Part shown: one piece after another, positions 53,687-63,243 of the stretch
Position numbering within the stretch: the stretch's first letter is position 1
Layout of the letters: every line of letters begins with the position of its first letter
DNA from: Streptomyces coacervatus
Lineage (GTDB): Bacteria > Actinomycetota > Actinomycetes > Streptomycetales > Streptomycetaceae
DNA: 64,000 nt
Reading direction: 5' to 3'
Assembly (NCBI RefSeq): GCF_029223485.1
Contig: NZ_JARHTP010000020.1
Location: 124,001-188,000 of the forward strand
Translations under genes and position numbers: made by a program
Notes under the pieces: generated by a model
What the model saw: the letters and a program-made list of their open reading frames with translations, nothing else
Database searches by the model: none
Told to the model about the DNA's origin: nothing

Positions 53687-53819
53687 TGTGTGACACGTAA
53701 CTAGCACAGATGGTTGTGTTGCTGCTGAGGCGGGGTCCTCTGGACAGCAACCGGACAGCATGTATTCCGCATGCTGGACGGGCATCCTCATGCGCACATG
53801 TTGTATCTATGCTGTTCGC

Positions 53820-54494
53820 ATGAGCAGCCCGGGGACCCTGACCGACAAGCAGACCACCAAGCAACCACCCGCCGCCGAACGCGTCTACGCCCACGTCAAG
53901 CAGGGTGTCCTGGAGCGCCGCTACGAGGGCGGGATCCTCCTCACCGAGGGCGAGCTCGCCGAGGCCGTCGGGGTCTCCCGCACCCCCGTTCGTGAAGCGC
54001 TGCTGCGCCTTGAGGTGGAAGGGCTGATCAAGCTCTACCCGAAGAAGGGAGCCCTGGTCCTGCCCGTGTCCGCGCAGGAGATCGCGGACGTGGTGGAGAC
54101 CAGACTGCTGGTCGAGGAGCATGCGGCCCGCAAGGCCGTGCCCGCACCCGCCGGGCTCGTCGAGCGGCTCGAGGAACTCCTCGCCAAGCAGAAGGAACAG
54201 GCCGCCGCCGGCGACCTCGCCTCAGCCGCCGTCACCGACCGCTGCTTCCACGCCGAGATCGTCCGCAGCGGGGGCAACGAGATCCTCTCCCGGCTCTACG
54301 ACCAACTCCGCGACCGCCAGCTGCGGATGGGCGTCGCCGTACTGCACTCCCACCCCGACCGGATCGCCAAGACCCTTGCCGAGCACGAGGAGATCCTTGA
54401 GGCGCTGCGCTCCGGGGACGCGGAGGAGGCAGTGGGGGTGGTCCACCGGCATGTCAGCTGGTTCTCGCATCTGGCGCGGGGTGAGGTCCGATGA
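53820..54494 (+). CDS. GntR-family (FadR subfamily) transcriptional regulator
   Basis: A 224-residue regulator. Winged helix at about 18-75 (RVYAHVKQGVLERRYEGG, EAVGVSRTPVREALLRLEVEG) and an all-helical FCD ligand domain (about 85-215, TRLLVEEHAARKAV, DRCFHAEIVRSGGN). It probably controls the co-transcribed MFS gene, whose ATG overlaps its stop. ATG 53820 was chosen; the short AT-rich stretch just upstream (TTGTATCTATGC) may be a promoter giving a short leader. Confidence 0.87.
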   Translation: MSSPGTLTDKQTTKQPPAAERVYAHVKQGVLERRYEGGILLTEGELAEAVGVSRTPVREALLRLEVEGLIKLYPKKGALVLPVSAQEIADVVETRLLVEEHAARKAVPAPAGLVERLEELLAKQKEQAAAGDLASAAVTDRCFHAEIVRSGGNEILSRLYDQLRDRQLRMGVAVLHSHPDRIAKTLAEHEEILEALRSGDAEEAVGVVHRHVSWFSHLARGEVR

Positions 54495-55798
54495 GGTCGT
54501 CGTCCGCCATGACCACTCTGCCGGGTGACCCGCCGGGCGGTCGTCGCGCGATGGCCGTCTGGGGCATCGGCGTCTCCGTCTACTTCGTCGCCGTCATCTT
54601 CCGTACCTCCCTCGGGGTCGCCGGCCTCGACGCCGCCGACCGATTCCATGTGAACGCCTCGGCGCTGTCGACCTTCTCGATCCTGCAACTCCTCGTCTAC
54701 GCAGGGATGCAGATACCCGTCGGCCTGCTGGTGGACCGGCTCGGCACCAAGAAGGTGCTGACCATCGGGGTCGTTCTCTTCACGGCCGGGCAGCTCGGGT
54801 TCGCCTTCTCGCCCTCGTACGGCACGGCCCTCGCCTCCCGTGCGCTGCTCGGGTGCGGTGACGCGATGACGTTCATCAGCGTGCTGCGACTGGGCACCCG
54901 CTGGTTCCCGGCGCGGCGCGGGCCGCTGGTCGCGCAGCTCGCGGGGCTCGTCGGCATGGCCGGCAACCTGGTCTCCACGCTGGTGCTGGCCCGGCTGCTG
55001 CACGGCGTCGGCTGGACCGCGGCGTTCGGGGGCAGTGCGCTCGCGGGTGTCGTGGTCCTCGTCCTGATGCTGCTGTTCCTCAAGGACCACCCGGAGGGCC
55101 ACGAGCCCGAGCCCTTCCCGCACCAGGGTGCCGCCTATGTCCGGCGGCAGATCGCGGCCTCCTGGCGGGAGCCGGGGACGCGGCTCGGGCTGTGGGTGCA
55201 CTTCACGACCCAGTTCCCGGCGATGGTGTTCCTGCTGCTGTGGGGGCTGCCGTTCCTGGTCCAGGCGCAGGGGCTGTCCCGTGCCACGGCCGGTGAACTC
55301 CTCACCCTGGTCGTCCTGTCGAACATGGTCGTGGGCCTCGTCTACGGCCAGATCATCGCCCGGCACCACGCGGCGCGGCTGCCGCTGGCGCTCGGAACCG
55401 TGGGCGCGACGGCGGTGGTGTGGGCGGCGACGCTGGCCTACCCGGCCGACCGGGCGCCGATGTGGCTGCTGATCGTGCTGTGCACGGTGCTCGGTTCATG
55501 CGGGCCTGCCTCGATGATCGGGTTCGACTTCGCCCGTCCGGCCAACCCCGCGGAGCGGCAGGGGACGGCTTCCGGGATCACCAACATGGGCGGGTTCGTC
55601 GCGTCGATGACCACCCTGTTCGCCATCGGGGTGCTGCTGGACGCCACGGGCGACAACTACACCGTCGCGTTCTCCGTGGTGTTCGTGCTCCAGGCGCTCG
55701 GGGTCAGCCAGATTCTGCGGCTGCGGGGGCGGGTTGCCCGGCGGGAGCGGGAGCGGCTGGTGGCCAGCCGGGTGGAGACGGTGCACGTGCCCGCGTGA
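54491..55798 (+). CDS. MFS transporter
   Basis: A 435-residue major-facilitator protein with twelve predicted helices and the loop motif VDRLGTKKVL between helices 2 and 3. The substrate is unknown; family members include nitrate/nitrite and other anion carriers. Overlap ATGA with the GntR gene indicates regulation by it. Confidence 0.85.
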   Translation: MRSSSAMTTLPGDPPGGRRAMAVWGIGVSVYFVAVIFRTSLGVAGLDAADRFHVNASALSTFSILQLLVYAGMQIPVGLLVDRLGTKKVLTIGVVLFTAGQLGFAFSPSYGTALASRALLGCGDAMTFISVLRLGTRWFPARRGPLVAQLAGLVGMAGNLVSTLVLARLLHGVGWTAAFGGSALAGVVVLVLMLLFLKDHPEGHEPEPFPHQGAAYVRRQIAASWREPGTRLGLWVHFTTQFPAMVFLLLWGLPFLVQAQGLSRATAGELLTLVVLSNMVVGLVYGQIIARHHAARLPLALGTVGATAVVWAATLAYPADRAPMWLLIVLCTVLGSCGPASMIGFDFARPANPAERQGTASGITNMGGFVASMTTLFAIGVLLDATGDNYTVAFSVVFVLQALGVSQILRLRGRVARRERERLVASRVETVHVPA

Positions 55799-55976
55799 GG
55801 CGGGCCGCTGGTTTGAACGGGCTTCCACGGATGATGTGTTGCTTCTGTCATGGGCCTGTGACGGCGGTGTCGTGAAGCGAGGACGGGCGTGACATGACGG
55901 TCCGGTGGGACCTCATAGTCGTCGAGCGCAACGAATGTGCTCGCACGCAGTCCTCGCTCCCCGAAGGGAACCCCTG

Positions 55977-56429
55977 GTGAACCGCCAGCTCCGCAAGGCC
56001 ACCCTCGTCACCGCCGCGATCACGGCAGGCCTGCTGATGACGGCTTGTCAGCACGGCTCGACGAGCCATTCCAAGAGTCATGGCTCCCGGCACAAGTCGG
56101 TGTACAAGACCTCGGGGACGTCCCACGGCTCCCGGTCGTCCCGTACGTCCGCCGGAAAGACGTCGAGCGGGACGATCGCCGGCGGCACGGTCACCTACCT
56201 CGCCCCGGGCAAGTACCTCGTCTCCAAGACGGGCCGGGCCGACCAGGCCTTCTTCGTCGCCGACGACACCCGGGTCTACGGCGCCGGCAGGATCTGCGGC
56301 GCCACGGGCTCCAAGGCCCTCACCCACTGCACGCTCGACCAGCTGGAGACGGCCACCAAGAAGGCGGCCGTCCCTGCCGACGTCGTCCTCAGGAAGGGCG
56401 TCGCCGGCACGATCACCGAGGTCCGCTGA
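55977..56429 (+). CDS. Putative lipoprotein
   Basis: A 150-residue protein with a lipoprotein signal peptide: basic start, hydrophobic core (ATLVTAAITAGLL) and lipobox MTAC with C24. A Ser/His/Lys-rich linker follows, then a small domain (VTYLAPGKYLVS, AFFVADDTRVYGAG). No family is recognised. GTG start with AAGGG upstream. Confidence 0.65.
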   Translation: MNRQLRKATLVTAAITAGLLMTACQHGSTSHSKSHGSRHKSVYKTSGTSHGSRSSRTSAGKTSSGTIAGGTVTYLAPGKYLVSKTGRADQAFFVADDTRVYGAGRICGATGSKALTHCTLDQLETATKKAAVPADVVLRKGVAGTITEVR

Positions 56430-56432
56430 ACC

Positions 56433-56477
56433 GACGGACGTACCGAACGGACGGAAGGACGGACGGACGTACCGAAC
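56433..56477. repeat. Direct repeat just after the lipoprotein stop
   Basis: GACGGACGTACCGAAC occurs at 56433-56448 and 56462-56477, 29 bp apart, with further GGACGG copies between. It starts 4 nt after the stop codon. Confidence 0.75.
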
Positions 56478-56488
56478 CGACTCAGGCG

Positions 56489-57313
56489 CTACGACGTCAC
56501 CGTGAAGTTCCGCAGGATCGCGCCCGTCAGCTCCGGGTCCCCCTCCGCCTTCACCCTGTCCGCCACGGCCTCCGGCGTCACCCGGCCGCAGGCCAGGCGT
56601 ACATAGGTCTCCCAGTCGAGGGTGAGGGTGGCGGCGGGGCCGAGGGCGGGGGCGGTTTCGAGGGTGCCGCGGCCCTGGATGTCGACGCGGATGGTGCGCA
56701 GGAACTCGACCGGGCCGTGCACGTCGAAGACGACCGCCGAACTGCGCGGCGCGTCCGCCTTTTCGGCCACGACTGCGGGCAGCTCGGCGAGGAGCACGTC
56801 ACGGGCGATGTGCGCGCCGGGGGAGTCGAGGTTGCCGGGGCGGCCGAGGGCTGCACGGAGGTCCTGTTCGTGCACCCACACGTTGAACGCATGGGCGCGC
56901 ATGGACGCTTCGAGGGTGAGCTCGGTGCTGAGGGGGCCGCGGACCTTGGTGCCCGGGTCGCGCGACTCGTTCCGCAGCTGGCGGTTCCGCCGGATGATGA
57001 CGTACTCCAGCTCGGAGGTCATCTCCGGCGCCGTGTGGTGGCGGCGGACGTCGACCTGCATCTCCATGTAGCGCTGGCTGTCGTTGGTGACGTGGTAGAG
57101 GTCGCGCGGCAGTGTGTGGATGGGGCGCGGGTCGCCCAACATCTCGCAGTCCAGTCCGATGACATGGGAGACCACGTCACGGACCGACCAGCCCGGGCAC
57201 GGCGTCCGCCGGTTCCACTCTCCCTCCACAAGCGGCCCCACCAGCTCGGATATCGCTTCGATCGAATGGGTCCAGGCGTCGGCGTAGGGCTGGAGGGTGG
57301 GATGCAGACTCAC
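56489..57313 (-). CDS. DinB/maleylpyruvate-isomerase-like mycothiol-dependent enzyme
   Basis: A 274-residue protein of the MDMPI/DinB fold common in actinobacteria. The N-terminal helical bundle carries TPCPGWSVRDVVSHVIG with a metal-binding His and further His in the HAFNVWVHEQDL stretch. A C-terminal SCP2-like segment (ATLTLDWETYVRLACGRVTPEA) completes the domain pair. Substrate unknown. Confidence 0.82.
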   Translation of the reverse strand: MSLHPTLQPYADAWTHSIEAISELVGPLVEGEWNRRTPCPGWSVRDVVSHVIGLDCEMLGDPRPIHTLPRDLYHVTNDSQRYMEMQVDVRRHHTAPEMTSELEYVIIRRNRQLRNESRDPGTKVRGPLSTELTLEASMRAHAFNVWVHEQDLRAALGRPGNLDSPGAHIARDVLLAELPAVVAEKADAPRSSAVVFDVHGPVEFLRTIRVDIQGRGTLETAPALGPAATLTLDWETYVRLACGRVTPEAVADRVKAEGDPELTGAILRNFTVTS

Positions 57314-57495
57314 GGAACGGGACCCCTCGGCGGTCGGTACACGGGCGGTTGGTGGCAGCGTTGCCAGCGGGAGGTGGCTGCACTCGGCGGGTGTCTTGAG
57401 ACGCTAAGTTACGCTGCTGTGAGGCACCCCGGCAGTGCTTTCGTGTGACGATCGTAGGCCCGTATGGACGGCTCGAATGCCAGGACGGTGGTAGT

Positions 57496-58314
57496 GTGCG
57501 CGCCTCTCTCATCCAGATCGCCGTAGACGAGGGCGAATCGGTCGAATCGCGTCGGCGGCGGGTGGCCTCGCTGGTACGGGAGCAGGCGGGAGCTGATCTC
57601 GTCGTCCTCCCCGAGCTGTGGACCACGGGCGCTTTCGCGTACGAGGAGTTCGGCAGCGAGGCCGAGCCGCTCGAGGGGCCGACGTACGAGGCGATGGCGA
57701 AGGCCGCGAGCGACGCGGGCGTGTGGCTGCATGCCGGCTCCATTCCCGAACGTACGACATCCGACAGCGGCTCCGCCGCGGGTGCCGGCGCCCTGTACAA
57801 CACCTCCCTCGTCTTCTCTCCCACCGGTGATCTGGCCGCCTCCTACCGCAAGATCCACCGCTTCGGCTTCGACAAGGGCGAGGCCGTGCTGATGGGCGCG
57901 GGGCGGGAACTGGTGACGGTCCCTCTGCCCGACACCACCCTCGGTGTGGCCACCTGCTACGACCTCCGATTCCCCGAACTCTTCCGCGGTCTCGTCGACG
58001 CCGGTGCAGAGACCCTGGTCATTCCGGCGGGCTGGCCGGAGCGCCGCCGGGCGCACTGGACGCTGCTGGCCCAGGCGCGGGCGGTCGAGAACCAGGCGTT
58101 CGTGCTTGCCTGTGGAACAGCCGGGACCCATGCGGGAGTTCCGCAGGCGGGTCACTCGATCGTGGTGGATCCATGGGGCGAGGTGCTGGCGGAGGCGGGC
58201 GCGGACGAGGAGATCCTCACCGTGGAGTTCGATCCGGCGAAGGTCGCCACGACGCGTGAGGTGTTCCCGGCGCTGAAGGACCGCGTACTGGGACTGCAGC
58301 CACCCCGAAGCTAA
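57496..58314 (+). CDS. Nitrilase-superfamily carbon-nitrogen hydrolase
   Basis: A 272-residue amidase-type hydrolase. The catalytic Glu-Lys-Cys triad is E40 (VVLPELW), K119 (YRKIH) and C154 (ATCYDLRFPE). Close in pattern to Nit2/omega-amidase-like or deaminated-glutathione amidases. GTG start with AGGACGGTGG upstream. Its stop overlaps that of the convergent LURP-one gene. Confidence 0.9.
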   Translation: MRASLIQIAVDEGESVESRRRRVASLVREQAGADLVVLPELWTTGAFAYEEFGSEAEPLEGPTYEAMAKAASDAGVWLHAGSIPERTTSDSGSAAGAGALYNTSLVFSPTGDLAASYRKIHRFGFDKGEAVLMGAGRELVTVPLPDTTLGVATCYDLRFPELFRGLVDAGAETLVIPAGWPERRRAHWTLLAQARAVENQAFVLACGTAGTHAGVPQAGHSIVVDPWGEVLAEAGADEEILTVEFDPAKVATTREVFPALKDRVLGLQPPRS

Positions 58315-58805
58315 TCGTCCTCCCGCTCCTTCTCCGCCAGGTGGATCACGCACACCGCCACCGCGATCAGCAGCGCCGGGTCCGCGTCATCGCGGACGAC
58401 GTCGACGCCGTAGGTCTCCCGGATGTGCAGCCAGCGGCGGGAGATGACGGCGAGCAGTTCGCCGTCGTACTCGACGGCGAACTCGCGGTCGAGGATCTTG
58501 CCGCTGACGTCGAGGTCGGTGCCGTCGACCAGGGAGACCCGGTAGTGGTTGCGCAGCAGGGACAGGCGTTTGCGCCTGATGCGGGCGAGGGTGTCGCCGT
58601 CCCGTTCGATCACCATCGTGTCGCGCAGCGCGAACATCTTCTGGTGGATGTCGATCAGGACGCGCCCGTGCGTGTCCTTCAGCTCGAAGGTGTCCCGCAG
58701 GCGCATGGCCTTGCCGTCGACGAGGAACACCTTGTTGCCGTGCTCGTCCTCGATCCAGTAGTCGTCACCGATGCCGAGGATCCGGTCGCGTACGAGGAAT
58801 CTCAT
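58311..58805 (-). CDS. LURP-one-related/scramblase-like protein
   Basis: A 164-residue all-beta protein of the LURP-one/scramblase fold. It starts MRFLVRDRILGIGDDYWIED and has the DGKAMRLRDTFELKD and KMFALRDTMVIERDG repeats. The stretch ALLIAVAVCVIHLA near the C-terminus is hydrophobic. Bacterial function is unknown. It overlaps the AraC gene. Confidence 0.85.
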   Translation of the reverse strand: MRFLVRDRILGIGDDYWIEDEHGNKVFLVDGKAMRLRDTFELKDTHGRVLIDIHQKMFALRDTMVIERDGDTLARIRRKRLSLLRNHYRVSLVDGTDLDVSGKILDREFAVEYDGELLAVISRRWLHIRETYGVDVVRDDADPALLIAVAVCVIHLAEKEREDD

Positions 58806-59818
58806 GCCGTTACCGGTTCCCCGGCGGCCGGTCCGAAACGCCGCCGGTAGGCCGTCGGGCTGAGTCCGGTCTCGCGCCGCACGCGCGCGCGTAGGTTGGC
58901 CGCGGTCCCCAGGCCGCTCCTCGCCGCCACCACGTCAAGCCGCTCCTCCCCCCGCTCGATCAGCCGGCAGGCGAGCGCCACCCGCTCCCCCGTCAGCCAG
59001 GCCAGCGGAGTCGTGCCGAGCTGCGCCCGGAAGCGCCGGTGGAGCGTGGCGGGGGAGACGGCCGCTCGGGCGGCCAGGTCGGCCACCGTCAGGGACTCCC
59101 CCAGCCGTTCCTGCGCCCACGCCAGCAAGGGCCCGAGCGACTCGTCCGGCACCTCGGGCACCGGCCGCTCCACGAACTGCCGCTGCCCGCCGTCCCGGTG
59201 GGAGGCGAAGACCAGCCGCCGGGAGACGGCGTTCGCGCGCTCCGCCCCGTGGTCCCGGCGCCAGATGTGCAGCCCGAGGTCGAGCGCCGCGGCGCTGCCC
59301 GACGCCGTGAGCAGATCGCCCTCGTCGACGAACAGCACGTCCGGCTCCAGCAGGACCTTGGGGTGCAGCCTGCGGAAGAGATCGGCCCAGCGCCAGTGCG
59401 TGGTGGCCCGCCGCCCGTCGAGCAGCCCGGCCTCGGCGAGCGCGAAGCTGCCGGTGCAGAAGCTCAGTACGCGGGCGCCACGCGCGTGCGTGCGGCGGAT
59501 CGCGTCCAGTACGGCGGCAGCGCGCGGGACGACGTTGTCGGGACGACCCGGAACGACGAGAGTGTCCGCGTCGTCCACGGCGTCCAGGCCCGGCACCCCG
59601 GTCAGCGTGAAGAAGCCGTGGTTCATGCGCACCTCGGGGGTGGGCGCGCACAGCGTCACCTCGTACAGCGGCCCGGGCAGGCCGAGTTCCGGCCGCGGCA
59701 GCCCGAACAGCTCCGTCGCCACCCCGACCTCGAAGGGGTTCGTGCCTTCGTCGACGATCACGGCGACCTGGTGCGGGTGGTGGCGATGCGGGCGGTACTG
59801 AGAGGATCCTTGCGGCAT
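58802..59818 (-). CDS. GlxA-type AraC-family regulator
   Basis: A 338-residue regulator. The N-terminal DJ-1/PfpI-like domain (about 15-195) has LSFCTGSFALAEAGLLDG, with Cys as in amidase-like members. The C-terminal pair of helix-turn-helices lies at about 230-325 (LTVADLAARAAVSPATLHRRF, GLGTAANLRARVRRETGLSPTAYRRRF). Divergent from the cupin gene, which it may regulate. Confidence 0.88.
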   Translation of the reverse strand: MPQGSSQYRPHRHHPHQVAVIVDEGTNPFEVGVATELFGLPRPELGLPGPLYEVTLCAPTPEVRMNHGFFTLTGVPGLDAVDDADTLVVPGRPDNVVPRAAAVLDAIRRTHARGARVLSFCTGSFALAEAGLLDGRRATTHWRWADLFRRLHPKVLLEPDVLFVDEGDLLTASGSAAALDLGLHIWRRDHGAERANAVSRRLVFASHRDGGQRQFVERPVPEVPDESLGPLLAWAQERLGESLTVADLAARAAVSPATLHRRFRAQLGTTPLAWLTGERVALACRLIERGEERLDVVAARSGLGTAANLRARVRRETGLSPTAYRRRFGPAAGEPVTA

Positions 59819-59870
59819 ATGCGATTCCTAGCACTCGTACGGCGTACTCGGCACCCCGCACGATGAAGTC

Positions 59871-60263
59871 ATGCCGAACGAACCCATCGCCCTCGCCCAG
59901 GCCCTCGCCTCCTTCACCGACCACTGGAGCCCCCGCATCGTCACGACCGTCAACGACTACGACGTACGCGTGGCGAAGGTCGAGGGCGAGCACGTGTGGC
60001 ACGTCCACGACCACACCGACGAGTTCTTCCTGGTCCTGGACGGCGAGCTGCACATCGCCCTGCGCGAGGCGGACGGCGAACGCACGGTCGTCCTCCCCAA
60101 GGGCTCGGTTTTCACCGTCCCGCGCGGCACCGAACACAGGCCCCACGCGCCCGTGCCCGCCCAGATCCTGCTGCTCGAACCCACCGGCACTCTCACGGTC
60201 GGCGACCGGCACGACCAGGTGCCCGAGCACGTGGACGCGACGACCGGGCACGCCCTTGCCTGA
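59871..60263 (+). CDS. Cupin-domain protein
   Basis: A 130-residue single cupin. The metal-binding pattern HVHDHTDEFFLVLDGELHI with later VPRGTEHRPH is present. A small enzyme or ligand-binding protein; function unknown. It is divergent from the GlxA-type regulator, 52 nt apart. Confidence 0.88.
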   Translation: MPNEPIALAQALASFTDHWSPRIVTTVNDYDVRVAKVEGEHVWHVHDHTDEFFLVLDGELHIALREADGERTVVLPKGSVFTVPRGTEHRPHAPVPAQILLLEPTGTLTVGDRHDQVPEHVDATTGHALA

Positions 60264-60306
60264 CCGGTCCCCGGAATTCACCGGGCCGTGAGGTGTCCCA
60301 GAGGTG

Positions 60307-60331
60307 AACTTCGCGCGCGTGCAGCGAAGTT
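60307..60331. terminator. Inverted repeat after the cupin gene
   Basis: AACTTCGC (60307-60314) and GCGAAGTT (60324-60331), spacer 9 nt. It could end the cupin transcript or be an operator of the secreted protein gene that follows. Confidence 0.45.
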
Positions 60332-60410
60332 GACCAACCAAACGGACGGCCTCCGAGTCGGATCATGCACAGGGCGCACAGCGCCGCACATTCCTCTCGG
60401 AGGTCCCACC

Positions 60411-61271
60411 ATGCTCTCTCGTCCCGTCCGCCGCCGGGTGATACGCACCGTCTCGGCGGCGACGCTGGTCCTCGGTACCGCCCTGACCGCCCCGCTCACC
60501 CTGGCCGGCACCGCCGGCGCGGCGACTCCGTCGGCCAGTGCCGCGGTCAATGCGAACGACTGGCAGCTCACCTACAAGGCCGCCGCCGGCCAGACCAACA
60601 AGGCCACCGTCACCGTGTCGTACACCGCCGACAGGACGGGCTTCACCTACCTGATCGACGACGTCGTCCCGATCACCGCGGGCCACGACTGCACCTACCC
60701 CGTGAGCTCGGACCACACGAAGGTCTCCTGCACGGTCACCTCCGTGGACAGCCAGGACCCGTACCCCGGCCTGGTCATGGACCTCGGCGACCTCGACGAC
60801 ACCCTCGCGTACGCCAACAACACCGACCAGATCTACACCTACGCCGAGATCTCCCTGGGCGCCGGCAACGACAGGTCCACCGACTCGGGCCGCCTCGACG
60901 GCGCCTATGTCTCGGGCGGTGCGGGCAACGACACCATCACCGTGGGCGCGGAGGGCCTGGCCTGGGGCGGTGACGGCAGCGACACGATCACCGCGAGCGG
61001 CGGCGACAACATCGTCCAGGGCGGCGCGGGCAACGACACGCTGCACGGCGGCTCCGGCGCCCAGTACCTGTCCGGCGACGACGGCAACGACACGATCACC
61101 GGCGGGACGAACGACGACACCCTGTACGGCGGCAAGGGCAACGATGTCCTGTACGGGAACAGCGGCAACGACAAGCTGTACGGCAACAGCGGGAACGACA
61201 AGCTGTACGGCGGCCCGGGCACCGACACCCTCTCCGGCGGCCCCGGCACCGACGTGATCCGCCAGGGCTGA
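60411..61271 (+). CDS. Secreted RTX-like calcium-binding protein
   Basis: A 286-residue protein with a signal peptide (about 1-38, ending TAGAA), a beta-rich N-terminal domain, and at least nine copies of the GGxGxDxLx nonapeptide from about residue 165 (GGAGNDTIT, YGGKGNDVLYGNSGNDKLYG), which fold into a calcium-binding beta roll. GGAGG precedes the ATG by 7 nt. Not a toxin by itself: no catalytic domain is visible. The gene end is duplicated. Confidence 0.9.
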   Translation: MLSRPVRRRVIRTVSAATLVLGTALTAPLTLAGTAGAATPSASAAVNANDWQLTYKAAAGQTNKATVTVSYTADRTGFTYLIDDVVPITAGHDCTYPVSSDHTKVSCTVTSVDSQDPYPGLVMDLGDLDDTLAYANNTDQIYTYAEISLGAGNDRSTDSGRLDGAYVSGGAGNDTITVGAEGLAWGGDGSDTITASGGDNIVQGGAGNDTLHGGSGAQYLSGDDGNDTITGGTNDDTLYGGKGNDVLYGNSGNDKLYGNSGNDKLYGGPGTDTLSGGPGTDVIRQG

Positions 61272-61308
61272 GACCCAGGGCCGAACAGGGCTGAGACCCG
61301 GGCCGAAA
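61263..61308. repeat. 23-bp tandem duplication of the calcium-binding gene end
   Basis: Units 61263-61285 and 61286-61308 share CAGGGCTGAGACCC and GGGCCGAA with one base shifted; each includes a TGA. Confidence 0.8.
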
Positions 61309-61363
61309 CGGCCTGGTGGCGGGCGCCGGGCCGGTTGTCAGTGGCGGGTGGCACTCTTGATCC

Positions 61364-63187
61364 ATGACCGACTCCACTCCCCGACGCGTCCGCGTCCGCG
61401 CTCCCGAACTGGTCGGCAAGGGCGGCTGGCTGAACACGGGCGACCAGCAGTACACCCTCGCCGACCTGCGGGGACGCATCGTCGTGCTCGATTTCTGGAC
61501 GTTCTGCTGTGTGAACTGTCTGCATGTCCTGGACGAGCTGCGGGAGCTGGAGAGAAAGCACTCGGACACCGTCGTGGTCATCGGCGTGCACTCGCCCAAG
61601 TTCGTGCACGAGGCGGAGCACACGGCGGTGGTCGACGCCGTCGAGCGGTACGGGGTGGAGCACCCGGTCCTCGACGACCCGGAGCTCGCCACCTGGAAGC
61701 AGTACGCCGTGCGCGCGTGGCCGACGCTCGTCGTGATCGACCCCGAGGGTTACGTCGTCGCCCAGCACGCCGGTGAGGGGCATGTGCACGCGATCGAGCG
61801 CCTGGTGACGGAGCTGGAGGCCGAGCACGAGGCGAAGGGGACGCTGCGGCGCGGGGACGGCCCGTATGTGGCTCCGGAGCCGGAGCCGACGACCTTGCGT
61901 TTCCCGGGCAAGGCTCTTCTGCTGCCGTCCGGGCACTTCCTGGTCAGCGACACCACCCGGCATCAGCTCGTGGAGCTGGCGGCGGACGGGGAGAGCGTCG
62001 TGCGGCGGATCGGGTCCGGTGCGCGCGGGCTCGAGGACGGTTCGGCGGACACGGCCGGCTTCAGCGAGCCGCAGGGGCTGGCCCTGCTCGACGAGGGCTC
62101 GGTCGTCGTGGCCGACACCGTGAACCACGCCCTGCGGCGGCTCGACCTAGCAACCGGTGAGGTCACCACCCTGGCGGGCACGGGCAGACAGTGGTGGCAG
62201 GGCTCGCCCACCGCCGGGCCCGCCCGCGAGATCGACCTGTCCTCCCCGTGGGACGTGGCACTCTTCGGCGGCAAGGTCTGGATCGCCATGGCGGGCGTTC
62301 ATCAGCTTTGGGCTTACGACCCCGCGGACAAAACGGTCGCCGTCACCGCCGGCACCACCAACGAGGGGCTCGTCGACGGCCCCGGCGCCGAGGCCTGGTT
62401 CGCGCAGCCCTCCGGGCTCGCTGCCACCGCCGACCGGCTCTGGCTCGCCGACTCCGAGACATCCGCCCTGCGCTGGGTCGACCTCGACGGCGTCGTCCGC
62501 ACCGCCGTAGGGACCGGACTCTTCGACTTCGGCCACCGCGACGGAGCCGCCGAACAGGCCCTGTTCCAGCACCCGTTGGGCGTCACCGCCCTCCCGGACG
62601 GCTCGGTGGCCGTCAGCGACACCTACAACCACGCCCTGCGCCGGTACGACCCGGCGACCGGCGAAATCACCACCCTGGCCACGGACTTGCGCGAGCCGAG
62701 CGATGCCGTCCTCGTCGGCGAGGACATCGTCGTCGTCGAGTCGGCCCGGCACCGCCTGACCCGGCTGCGCCTGCCGGAAGAGGCCGTGAAGGTGGACTCG
62801 GTCGCCCATCGCACCCAGCGCGCCGCCACCGAAGTCGCCCCCGGGAAGCTGCAGTTGGACGTGATCTTCCAGGCCCCGGCCGGTCAGAAGCTCGACACCC
62901 GGTACGGCCCCTCGACCCGTCTCCTGGTCTCCTCCACCCCGCCCGAGCTGCTGCTCGCCGGAGAGGGCGCGGACACGGACCTGTCCCGCACGCTGGAGCT
63001 CAACTCCGAGATCGAGGAAGGCGTCCTGCACGTATCGGCGATGGCCGCCTCCTGCGACGACGATCCGGCCAACGAGTACCCGGCCTGTCACGTACATCAA
63101 CAGGACTGGGGAGTCCCGGTCCGCCTCATACAGGCAGGAGTGGACCGACTCCCACTGGTTCTCGCCGGCATGGACCAGCCCACCTGA
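61364..63187 (+). CDS. Thioredoxin-fold and NHL-repeat protein (NHLRC2-like)
   Basis: A 607-residue two-part protein. The N-terminal thioredoxin-like domain (about 15-155) has the redox motif C49-V-N-C52 in TFCCVNCLHV. The rest is a beta propeller of NHL repeats (FSEPQGLALLDEGSVVVADT, FAQPSGLAATADRLWLADSE, FQHPLGVTALPDGSVAVSDT), followed by a C-terminal beta domain. No signal peptide. The architecture matches NHLRC2; the bacterial role is unknown. Confidence 0.88.
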   Translation: MTDSTPRRVRVRAPELVGKGGWLNTGDQQYTLADLRGRIVVLDFWTFCCVNCLHVLDELRELERKHSDTVVVIGVHSPKFVHEAEHTAVVDAVERYGVEHPVLDDPELATWKQYAVRAWPTLVVIDPEGYVVAQHAGEGHVHAIERLVTELEAEHEAKGTLRRGDGPYVAPEPEPTTLRFPGKALLLPSGHFLVSDTTRHQLVELAADGESVVRRIGSGARGLEDGSADTAGFSEPQGLALLDEGSVVVADTVNHALRRLDLATGEVTTLAGTGRQWWQGSPTAGPAREIDLSSPWDVALFGGKVWIAMAGVHQLWAYDPADKTVAVTAGTTNEGLVDGPGAEAWFAQPSGLAATADRLWLADSETSALRWVDLDGVVRTAVGTGLFDFGHRDGAAEQALFQHPLGVTALPDGSVAVSDTYNHALRRYDPATGEITTLATDLREPSDAVLVGEDIVVVESARHRLTRLRLPEEAVKVDSVAHRTQRAATEVAPGKLQLDVIFQAPAGQKLDTRYGPSTRLLVSSTPPELLLAGEGADTDLSRTLELNSEIEEGVLHVSAMAASCDDDPANEYPACHVHQQDWGVPVRLIQAGVDRLPLVLAGMDQPT

Positions 63188-63243
63188 GGGGCGCGGGGAA
63201 CTGCGCGACCAGCCCCCACACGCTCACGTCGCAGCGACCCCCG

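Noticed and set aside
60411..61271. RTX toxin
   Set aside because: It has calcium-binding repeats but no enzyme or pore-forming domain and a normal Sec signal peptide instead of type I export genes.
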